Positions 1 to 5,639 of a stretch of 6,236 nt of DNA are shown here, piece after piece (positions within the stretch are counted from its first letter, which is position 1; each line of letters starts with the position of its first letter). Below the pieces are notes generated by a model that was not told the origin of the DNA, ran no database searches, and was given only the letters and a program-made list of their open reading frames with translations. Origin of the DNA: Bacteroidales bacterium (GTDB taxonomy: Bacteria > Bacteroidota > Bacteroidia > Bacteroidales > UBA932); assembly GCA_017551215.1 (NCBI GenBank), contig JAFZMA010000208.1, positions 1 through 6,236 of the forward strand, given 5' to 3'. A program made the translations under genes and the position numbers.

Positions 1-443
1 ACTGTCATTGTCGCTGAGGAAACACCGCTCTTGCGGCTCATCCATTTGCGTATAGGGTTCACAATAACAAAGCCGCTGTCGCAGAAGACAGGAATAGACA
101 CTATCCAGCCTATCAGCATGATAGCAAGCTGCGGATGCCTCTTCCCAAGCAGTCTAAGCACGCTTTCAGCCAGAGTGAGGGCGGCACCGCTACGCTCCAA
201 AATGAGGCCAATCAGAGTACCCAGAATAATCACAAGCCCGATGCTTGCAAAAATCGTTGAAAAGCCTTTGCCAATGACATCTGCAATGCTCCTGAGCGGA
301 ATGCCCATGACAAGAGCAAGCAGTAGCGCGCTGCCCAGGATAGAGAGGAAAGGATGAATCTTTAGCTTAGAGATTGAGATAATCATCAAAGCAATCACCG
401 CCACAAATATCAGAAGCGGAACTATCCAGCCGGAAGTCATCAT
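1..443 (-). CDS. GntP-family gluconate/organic-acid permease, 5' part only (runs off left edge)
   Basis: I translated this open frame from the minus strand; it has no stop inside the window, so about 147 N-terminal residues are visible of a family normally about 430-450 aa long. GntP permeases are inner-membrane proton symporters for gluconate and related sugar acids or hydroxy acids. Visible support: hydrophobic segments at about residues 5-25, 32-48, 64-82 and 105-125, the stretch ASIGLVIILGTLIGLILE (66-83), and the family-like signature SIPVFCDSGFVIVNP (116-130). Two adjacent ATG codons could start it (443 or 440); I chose the first. There is no Shine-Dalgarno, only an A-rich leader. Its start lies 19 bp after the stop of the exported-protein gene at 463-1452, so the two are probably cotranscribed. 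The family call is firm; the substrate is unknown. Confidence 0.85.
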   Translation of the reverse strand, partial: MMTSGWIVPLLIFVAVIALMIISISKLKIHPFLSILGSALLLALVMGIPLRSIADVIGKGFSTIFASIGLVIILGTLIGLILERSGAALTLAESVLRLLGKRHPQLAIMLIGWIVSIPVFCDSGFVIVNPIRKWMSRKSGVSSATMT

Positions 444-462
444 ATTGTTCTGTTTTTATTGT

Positions 463-1452
463 CTAAAAGCAATCGTCTTCACTTGCCATAATCCTCAGAA
501 GAATGCGTAGATACCTCTGGGTATCCTTCTGGTAAATATCCCTGAGGCTTTTAGGAAGGAGTTCACTCACTTCCCGTCTCTTATCCATAAAGCCGTTAAA
601 GGCCTTCTCAAAGAACGAAATATCCGTTTTGTCTTCCTCCATCTTTGCCCCGAAAAATAACGGAACAGCAGACAAGTCCTCCTCGCTCAGACAATAAACG
701 GCTCCCGGATCCTCCATGGAAATTGCGTACAGAACGCTTAGGGATGAGTCTCTCACCCTATCCGCATAAGTCAGCATCCCGCCAACTTCCAGCGGAAGCA
801 TGGAATAGCCTATTCCTCCGTTTATGTTGCACTTGTGCTGATAGAAGAGGTTGCTGGCACTTCCCCTGAACTGGATCCAGGCATCGGCTTCCGCTTCAAG
901 CGCAGCTTTCAGCTTAGAGCCTTTGAACCTGGAGGAAAGCAGATGCTGCTTCAGAATTCCAAGGAACTGGCTCATGTCGTTGTCTGCAGATTCATACTGG
1001 TTCATATCAATCTGCGCCCCGTCTGTCATGGCATGGTAAACCGGTTCCAGGAAACTGTCTACCAACCTCTTGTATGCCTTAAAGCTTGACGGATAAGTTA
1101 CCGGAACCTTCCTGTCGATTTCTTTCATATAATTGTCCAGGAAGGCTTTCCCTACAGACGCAATGTCCTTGCACGGGAAAGAATCTATATCCGAATCGTT
1201 CATCCAGACAAGGTACTGAATGAAAGCCGCTCCCATGCGTTCCTTCTGATGGTTTACCCAGCAAGTATCCAGATACTCAGACTCAAAGCCCAGTTGCTCC
1301 CCCTTGTTGTACAGGGCGGACGCATGTTTATAAAGGGCGGTTTGCGCATCGTTGTCAAAAGTCAGCTTTGGCAGAGGCATTCTCTTGGTAGTCTGCGCTA
1401 TACAGACTGCCGCACAAAACATCACTAGGGCTAATACCAGTATCTTTTTCAT
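463..1452 (-). CDS. Exported 329-aa protein, possible LprI/DUF1311-like segment
   Basis: The product begins with a clear Sec signal peptide: two lysines, a hydrophobic core (about residues 4-18) and a likely signal peptidase I site CIA|Q at 19/20, leaving an N-terminal Gln as is common in Bacteroidota. It should therefore be periplasmic or surface-exposed. I do not recognise the full-length family. Residues 181-204 (LKAALEAEADAWIQFRG onward) followed by a Gly-Gly (212-213) and a Arg-Asp (234-235) resemble the W-x-x-[FY]-R arrangement of lysozyme-inhibitor LprI/DUF1311 domains, but this is a weak, by-eye similarity. The protein is alpha-helical in character, with a few scattered Cys. It starts with ATG, ends with TAG, and is followed after 19 bp by the GntP permease gene. 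A Bacteroidota-type promoter lies just upstream. The gene is certain; the function is not. Confidence 0.85.
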   Translation of the reverse strand: MKKILVLALVMFCAAVCIAQTTKRMPLPKLTFDNDAQTALYKHASALYNKGEQLGFESEYLDTCWVNHQKERMGAAFIQYLVWMNDSDIDSFPCKDIASVGKAFLDNYMKEIDRKVPVTYPSSFKAYKRLVDSFLEPVYHAMTDGAQIDMNQYESADNDMSQFLGILKQHLLSSRFKGSKLKAALEAEADAWIQFRGSASNLFYQHKCNINGGIGYSMLPLEVGGMLTYADRVRDSSLSVLYAISMEDPGAVYCLSEEDLSAVPLFFGAKMEEDKTDISFFEKAFNGFMDKRREVSELLPKSLRDIYQKDTQRYLRILLRIMASEDDCF

Positions 1453-1488
1453 ATAGTCAGGAATATCAATTCAGATAGTATTCAGTTT

Positions 1489-1519
1489 CAAATTTACAAA
1501 AAGATAAATCATTCCTCAA
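1489..1519 (-). promoter_or_regulatory. Bacteroidota-type promoter for the 463-1452 gene and permease
   Basis: On the minus strand, TAAATTTG (1489-1496) is an exact match to the Bacteroidota -7 element TAnnTTTG. A TTG (1517-1519, in context GCTTGAG) lies exactly 20 bp upstream, within the spacing expected for the -33 element. Transcription would start roughly 30 bp before the ATG at 1452. The -33 element overlaps the last codons of the HD-domain gene, so this promoter would give the exported-protein/permease pair its own expression. Confidence 0.55.
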
Positions 1520-2612
1520 GCGCCCTTCCGCAAACCCCGTAATCAAAGGAATAACCAAGGAAATCCTCCAGAGCCTCCCTGAAAGAAGGACAGAGAGAAG
1601 AAACCCTACCCTTTCCTGCCACAAATGGATCTATGCAGCGCTTCTTTGCGGAAATGACCCTCACCGGATAACTATCGCCACCAGAACCTCCACTAGCACC
1701 AGCACCTCCTGCACCATCAGCATCAGCATCAGCACCAATATCAGCAGCTCCATCACAAGCTGGTGCACAATTACCCTCAATATCCATACATACTATGGCA
1801 TTCATACGGCAGAACCGCTCCCAGTCAGCCTTTCCTTGAGCATCTGAGGTTAAGGCCGCAATCACTTGTTTCTCCGTGGTATAGAGGAGACTCTCCTCAA
1901 ACGCTCCCCTCTGAATTGCAGCCCTTACAATCTCGCTGAGCATCTGCATGGCATAGCGGTCCTCATCGCAGACATAAACCTTTCCGCACTCCAGCGCCTT
2001 ATGTGCAAACTCCTCCGCGATGTCTCTATCTCTGAAGCAAAGCTCCTCCACACCCTCCTCATTTTCAGCCACAACCAGATTTCTGTAGAACCGCGCCACA
2101 TCCTCCAGAGTCCCGAACCTGTAATTCAGGATATTGCCCATTGTGTACTCCAGGCGGTCTGCAGAAAGTCTTGGGGTATCGTTGTCAGCCACAGGATAAA
2201 TGTGATAGTCAGCAACCAGGTCAATCGGCAGACCCAGCAGGGCCAGCACCTCACAAATCTGGGCGGACGAGGCAATGATGCCGGCAGTCTTCTCCTCGGT
2301 AGATTCCTGGACAAGATAATCGCCTTTCATAAAGTCGATTACATGGGCAAATGCCGGAGAGGCTACATCGTGAAGAAGCCCGGCAATGGCCTGCCCTGGA
2401 TCATGGGTGAAATTCCACACTATCGCACCCACTCCCATGCTGTGCGTAAAGCGGGAATAAGGCTCAAGTCCCCTGAACAGCGGAAAAGACGTGTACTCGC
2501 AACCGCAGTTCATCCCTATCCCCTTGAGTCTCTGCATCTGGGGAGAATCCGCAATTTCATACAGAAACGCCGGAATCTCTTCCGAATATATGTCCAGTAA
2601 CTTCTCTATCAT
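1509..2612 (-). CDS. HD-domain phosphohydrolase (COG1078/dNTPase-like), with low-complexity insert
   Basis: This 367-aa cytoplasmic protein has the layout of HD-superfamily metal-dependent phosphohydrolases related to dGTPase/SAMHD1-like enzymes. Visible in order: a QRLKGIGMN segment near the N-terminus (27-35); RFTHS with His57; the doublet LLHD (His81-Asp82) followed by VASPAFAHVIDF with His90; and SADRLEY with Asp152, which corresponds to the fourth metal ligand in such families. Residues about 287-312 are a Gly/Ala/Asp/Ser-rich insert, followed by a more normal C-terminal segment. I chose ATG 2612. An in-frame TTG at 2639 would add nine residues, but a -7 promoter match (2618-2625) lies between the two, which argues against it. 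Known relatives hydrolyse nucleotide phosphates; the actual substrate cannot be inferred. It is divergent from the gene at 2685. The usual Gly-His after the HD doublet is replaced by Ala-Ser, which may mark a distinct subfamily. Confidence 0.85.
   Translation of the reverse strand: MIEKLLDIYSEEIPAFLYEIADSPQMQRLKGIGMNCGCEYTSFPLFRGLEPYSRFTHSMGVGAIVWNFTHDPGQAIAGLLHDVASPAFAHVIDFMKGDYLVQESTEEKTAGIIASSAQICEVLALLGLPIDLVADYHIYPVADNDTPRLSADRLEYTMGNILNYRFGTLEDVARFYRNLVVAENEEGVEELCFRDRDIAEEFAHKALECGKVYVCDEDRYAMQMLSEIVRAAIQRGAFEESLLYTTEKQVIAALTSDAQGKADWERFCRMNAIVCMDIEGNCAPACDGAADIGADADADGAGGAGASGGSGGDSYPVRVISAKKRCIDPFVAGKGRVSSLCPSFREALEDFLGYSFDYGVCGRALEE
1677..1754 (-). repeat. Simple-sequence tract inside the HD gene, including three CATCAG repeats
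   Basis: This tract is built from short, imperfect triplet and hexamer units (CAG/CAC/CATCAG-like on the plus strand). It contains three perfect tandem CATCAG copies at 1715-1732. It encodes the Asp-Ala-Asp-Ala and Gly/Ala/Ser-rich insert of the HD-domain protein. Because the units are multiples of three, a change in copy number would keep the reading frame and only change linker length. Confidence 0.7.
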
Positions 2613-2617
2613 CTCCA

Positions 2618-2625
2618 CAAATATA
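2618..2625 (-). promoter_or_regulatory. Candidate -7 promoter element for the HD-domain gene
   Basis: On the minus strand TATATTTG exactly matches the Bacteroidota -7 motif TAnnTTTG. No good -33 TTG is found 19-21 bp upstream (ATTC is there instead). It ends only 5 bp before the ATG at 2612, so the transcript would start at or next to the start codon, giving a leaderless or nearly leaderless mRNA. Confidence 0.35.
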
Positions 2626-2684
2626 CTAAGGATTTCCAAGTAGCGGAATTAATGAGTATCTTGCGGTGTTAAAATGATTCAGAC

Positions 2685-3836
2685 ATGAAAAAAGTACTTA
2701 TTGCTATTCTGCTTCTGATGCTGCCGCGTGCAGCTTTCTGCCAGCTAACTGAAGAGGGCAACCGCATTCTCAAAAAGCATCTGAACGAGCTTCTGGACGA
2801 CAGCCAGGACGACAGGAAGATAGACCTGTACACCACCTTCGATATTGACGGAGATGATGTAAACGAGATTGTACTTGCAAGTTACGACCTTAAGCGCACC
2901 ACAGTTTATTCAGTTGAGAAAGACAAGGACCATCTGGAGCCAATGCCTCTTACAGACGAGATTGTTGCAAAACTCAGAGACAGAAGCAATATGTACTATA
3001 GCCCTATATTCTATTTGCTTTCATCCTTGGGTGTTGACAATGACGATCATCTGAAAATCCTTGCCCCTATGTTCATTTATGATGCAAACCTTGCAAAGAA
3101 CCGCTTTACGTTCGATATTGGCAAGGATGATCCGATAGGCAAAAGAGACGATCTCCTTCCACTGTATAACAAAATGGTTTTCAAGCCGCACGTGGGAGAT
3201 GTCAGGTATGTTGGCGTCTTGAACTGTGAAAAGGACTATTACGATTATTCCCTGTTGTGGAAGATGAAGGATCCAGAGTTCATAAAGAAAGAATTCCGCG
3301 GCTATCGGGGAGAGGAAGTGTCCCCTATCCTATTCAAGGAAGGATTCGACAAGACCATCAACCTTCTCAATTTCTCAAGATGGAAGAAAGGAGAGCCAAT
3401 CAAGACAGTCAGCAAAGACATCAGGAATATCATCCTAAATTATTATCGCGGAGAAAAGATAGAGGGAATCCGCTACGTGGCAGATTGCCCTGAAAATGAA
3501 AGGAGTTGGTACAGGGTATTGTTTGCAAGAAAAGGAAGTACAGGCCATTACGCCCTTGTCTGCATTGCAGAGGGAGAGGTGGCTTCCGTCTGGGATGAGT
3601 TCGACAATCTGGATGACTTCGGCGCAGGGCCAAACGACCTTTGGTACGGTGGAAGCGAGGATGATTTCTTCGGATGGAAGCAAACGGAGTTCATGGCTAT
3701 GTGGGGTTCTCCAAAAGGCCTGGAGATTGTGGTCAGGTGGCCATCCCTGGAGGGTTTCCACTACAGCATCATCCGCGAGATAGGCACCAAGATGATGGTC
3801 GCCTACGAAGACTACCAGTACTTCGGCGCATACTAA
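2685..3836 (+). CDS. Exported 383-aa protein of unknown function with Asp-rich DxDGDxxNE motif
   Basis: This is the only plus-strand gene. The product has a signal peptide (MKKV, a hydrophobic core to about residue 17, and a probable cleavage AFC|Q at 19/20). A lipobox reading is less likely because Phe precedes the Cys. Near the mature N-terminus, FDIDGDDVNEIVL (52-64) has the Asp spacing of calcium-binding loops seen in EF-hand-like, dockerin-like and VCBS/FG-GAP proteins, but only one such copy is present. The C-terminal part is rich in aromatic residues (Trp and Tyr between about 320 and 383). I do not recognise the family. ATG 2685 is preferred because it gives a complete signal peptide; no Shine-Dalgarno is seen. 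It is transcribed divergently from the HD-domain gene and convergently to the BASS transporter. The lipoprotein at 4971-5624 carries a similar Asp-rich motif. Confidence 0.85.
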   Translation: MKKVLIAILLLMLPRAAFCQLTEEGNRILKKHLNELLDDSQDDRKIDLYTTFDIDGDDVNEIVLASYDLKRTTVYSVEKDKDHLEPMPLTDEIVAKLRDRSNMYYSPIFYLLSSLGVDNDDHLKILAPMFIYDANLAKNRFTFDIGKDDPIGKRDDLLPLYNKMVFKPHVGDVRYVGVLNCEKDYYDYSLLWKMKDPEFIKKEFRGYRGEEVSPILFKEGFDKTINLLNFSRWKKGEPIKTVSKDIRNIILNYYRGEKIEGIRYVADCPENERSWYRVLFARKGSTGHYALVCIAEGEVASVWDEFDNLDDFGAGPNDLWYGGSEDDFFGWKQTEFMAMWGSPKGLEIVVRWPSLEGFHYSIIREIGTKMMVAYEDYQYFGAY

Positions 3837-3844
3837 TCTCTAAA

Positions 3845-3969
3845 GCACAAGCACAGACTGGGTTGCATGAACCCTCGCTTCGCTCGTCCCGACCTGCCTA
3901 AAAGGCAGGCCACCCATTCATGGGGCCATGGGCGGCCACAGGTTCATTGCAACTCAGTCTGTGCTTGTA
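3845..3969. repeat. 125-bp long-inverted-repeat element, MITE-like or structured RNA
   Basis: The left arm 3847-3873 and right arm 3941-3968 are inverted copies (27 and 28 nt). They pair throughout except for one position (g3861 with t3954, a G-U pair in a plus-strand RNA) and one extra base (t3947). The outer 14 bp, starting ACAAGCACAGACTG, are perfect. The GC-rich centre contains a 7-bp hairpin and further short complementary stretches. The element is bracketed by CTAAA at 3840-3844 and 3970-3974, consistent with a 5-bp target-site duplication, although the arms start two and one bases inside these repeats. It sits just after a stop codon in a convergent gap, a typical site for small non-autonomous elements. 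It could instead be a structured RNA or a terminator. No transposase is present. Confidence 0.6.
3893..3909. other. Internal hairpin within the 125-bp element
   Basis: CCTGCCT (3893-3899) and AGGCAGG (3903-3909) form a perfect 7-bp stem around an AAA loop. It is GC-rich and lies inside the loop closed by the long arms, so the whole element can fold into a branched structure rather than a plain hairpin. On the minus strand, the neighbouring left half of the centre reads CGAGCGAAGCGAG (3876-3888), which contains GCGAAGC, a sequence known to form very stable DNA mini-hairpins. Confidence 0.6.
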
Positions 3970-4017
3970 CTAAAACTAGATAGGCTATGGTGCCTTGCAA
4001 ACAACTGAAAATATGAT

Positions 4018-4074
4018 GATTGTAAATATTACCGCAATATATACGGCGGTAATATTTGCATATTGCTGACAATC
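4018..4074. terminator. Inverted repeat, probable (bidirectional) terminator of the convergent genes
   Basis: AAATATTACCGC (4024-4035) and GCGGTAATATTT (4046-4057) form a perfect 12-bp inverted repeat with a 10-base A/T-rich loop. A further GATTGT (4018-4023) and ACAATC (4069-4074) can pair outside it across an 11-base bulge on the right. The inner stem begins 24 bp after the stop of the BASS transporter gene and has A/T-rich outer ends on both strands. This suits a transcription terminator for the minus-strand operon, and perhaps for read-through from the plus-strand gene. There is no long uninterrupted T-run, so the call is moderate. Confidence 0.5.
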
Positions 4075-4080
4075 AATAAA

Positions 4081-4971
4081 TTACAGCGCACCATCGCCGT
4101 TCTTCACAACAGCAACGTAGATAAGCAGTACGACGTTCATCAGAAGTGCATAGATGATGGCCGGGATAGCCAATGCTGAATTGTTGAAAATGAACGGGCT
4201 GGACGCAATGGCGATGGCCTGCGCCGCATTCTGCATCCCAACCTCTATGACTATGGTCTTGCGCTCCCTCGCCTTGAGCCGGATTGCCCTTGAAAGCAAT
4301 GCGGAAACCCCTATAGACAGAATCAGCATTGCAAGCACCACGGCCCCAAGCAAAGCAATATTCTCAGCGATGGTCTTATGATGCTGCACAAAGAACACCC
4401 CAGCCAGCAGCATCAGTGCCGGGAAAGCAATCTTGGAAATGACCTTGTCTGTCTTTCCGGCTGCCTTGGGCCAGAAAACCTTCATCATGAATCCCAGAAG
4501 GATTGGCACAAACATCAGCACTATATTCTGTATCAGCAGATTGCCAACGGGAAGCCTAATCTCTCCGGATGTTGTCATGCTCCCCGATGCAAAGGCCTCA
4601 AACCCGCTGCACTGGTCAAGCGCCAATTGGAGCACAAGCGGAATGGTGAACATGGTGATTATGCTGCTGAGAGCCGTAAGCGTGATAGACAGTGCAACGT
4701 TGCCGCCGGCAATCTTGGAGAAAACGTTGGAGGAACTCCCGCCCGGGCAGCAGGCAATCAATATCACCCCTATGTAAAAAAGAGCCGGCAGGTCAAAGAC
4801 TTCCGCAATGGCAAAAGCCAGAGCCGGAAGAATCAAAAGCTGGCCGGCAAGTCCCAGAATCAGGGCGGCCGGCTTCTTTGCAATCGATTTAAAATCGCTG
4901 AGATTCAGGCTTAAGCCAAGCCCGAACATCAAGACTATAAGTATGGGAATTACTATGAATATCGAATTCAT
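4081..4971 (-). CDS. Bile acid:sodium symporter (BASS/SBF) family transporter
   Basis: This 296-aa integral membrane protein has the length and pattern of BASS-family carriers (about 10 membrane segments), which move bile acids, keto acids or other organic anions together with sodium. Visible signatures: MFGLGLSLNLSDF (15-27) near the start; GQLLILPALAFA (43-54); IACCPGGSSSNVFSKIAGGN (72-91), the conserved Pro-Gly-Gly-rich discontinuous helix; and VIEVGMQNAAQA (241-252), containing the Glu and Gln expected at the sodium sites. It lacks an N-terminal signal extension, and ATG 4971 begins right at the first membrane segment. The start overlaps the stop of the upstream lipoprotein gene by one base (TAATG), implying translational coupling, and it is the last gene of the operon. 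The substrate is not determined; bacterial members often do not carry bile acids. Confidence 0.92.
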   Translation of the reverse strand: MNSIFIVIPILIVLMFGLGLSLNLSDFKSIAKKPAALILGLAGQLLILPALAFAIAEVFDLPALFYIGVILIACCPGGSSSNVFSKIAGGNVALSITLTALSSIITMFTIPLVLQLALDQCSGFEAFASGSMTTSGEIRLPVGNLLIQNIVLMFVPILLGFMMKVFWPKAAGKTDKVISKIAFPALMLLAGVFFVQHHKTIAENIALLGAVVLAMLILSIGVSALLSRAIRLKARERKTIVIEVGMQNAAQAIAIASSPFIFNNSALAIPAIIYALLMNVVLLIYVAVVKNGDGAL

Positions 4972-5624
4972 TACTCTGTATTCTCCGGAATTCTGCCCGT
5001 CAATTCATAGAAAGGCTTGAACACCTTGCCCTCGCACAGGATATTCCACTCAGAAGTTTTCTCGAATTCCTTGACCTTGGCAAAGAACGGACGGGTCTTC
5101 TCCTCTGGATAAACCCCGTCAAAATCCGTCACAGGATGATATGAAACGCTCATGGAATCCTCTGTCCCCCAGACGAATTCGTTGAGTTCAAAGAAATCTG
5201 GACCAGTGCACTCGCTGTTCACTATCTCATAGTATCCGGAGTAGAAAGCTCCTGTACCAGCAGAACCGGAAAGCATTATGATGTTGCCTATCTGGGAGAA
5301 GTGAAGCTTGTAGTTCTCCGATGCCACAAACTGCAGAGAATCAGCGCCGCAGCAGAAAAGCCATCCGCAATCTGCCAGGCTGTCCCTTATGTACAGTTCA
5401 TCTATTCCGTCTGAATCAATGTCATAAAAAACATATGAAGCCATATCAAGGTCATAGACATCCTGAGACGCCTCATCGTTGCAGAGCTGTTCCACTTTGG
5501 CAATGTTATCCTTGAAGAACTTCTGGGCATCAATTTTCTTGACCTGAGGCTCGGGAGCTTGAGTGTTCTTGCACGCAATTAATGCAAAGGCAACTGCCAT
5601 TGCAAAGACAAAAAACCTTTTCAT
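4971..5624 (-). CDS. Small lipoprotein (217 aa) with DxDSDGxDEL motif, unknown function
   Basis: The N-terminus MKRFFVFAMAVAFALIAC carries a charged start, a hydrophobic stretch and a lipobox LIAC with Cys18 as the lipidated residue, followed by a Pro/Gln-containing linker. The mature protein should be anchored in the envelope. FYDIDSDGIDELYI (66-79) has the Asp/Gly spacing of calcium-binding-loop-like motifs, similar to that in the exported protein at 2685-3836. Beyond it is a mixed, aromatic-rich domain with several Cys (C86, C91, C92, C139, C197). I do not recognise the family. It starts 15 bp after the stop of the methyltransferase gene, without a Shine-Dalgarno, and its TAA stop overlaps the ATG of the BASS transporter. 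It therefore belongs to that operon and may be a partner of the transporter, though this is inference from position only. Confidence 0.85.
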   Translation of the reverse strand: MKRFFVFAMAVAFALIACKNTQAPEPQVKKIDAQKFFKDNIAKVEQLCNDEASQDVYDLDMASYVFYDIDSDGIDELYIRDSLADCGWLFCCGADSLQFVASENYKLHFSQIGNIIMLSGSAGTGAFYSGYYEIVNSECTGPDFFELNEFVWGTEDSMSVSYHPVTDFDGVYPEEKTRPFFAKVKEFEKTSEWNILCEGKVFKPFYELTGRIPENTE

Positions 5625-5639
5625 ATCTGTAATCTGTTG

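Noticed and set aside
31..357. Plus-strand open frame of 108 codons at the left edge
   Set aside because: It is the antisense shadow of the GntP permease, which is open across the edge on the minus strand.
1866..2600. Plus-strand open frame of 244 codons opposite the HD-domain gene
   Set aside because: It is antisense to a gene with clear conserved motifs, and its translation has no signal, domain or normal composition. It is a shadow frame.
2633..2664. Possible promoter (TTTC, 20 bp, TATCTTGC) for the plus-strand gene at 2685
   Set aside because: Both elements deviate from the Bacteroidota consensus at key positions, so it cannot be told apart from chance.
4023..4032. Similarity to the rolling-circle origin nonanucleotide TAATATTAC
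   Set aside because: The sequence is AAATATTAC, has one mismatch, lies in the stem rather than the loop, and no Rep gene is present.
4378..4914. Plus-strand open frame of 178 codons opposite the BASS transporter
   Set aside because: The minus-strand frame carries unmistakable transporter motifs; this one gives a low-complexity, Gln/Lys/Arg-rich product typical of antisense frames.
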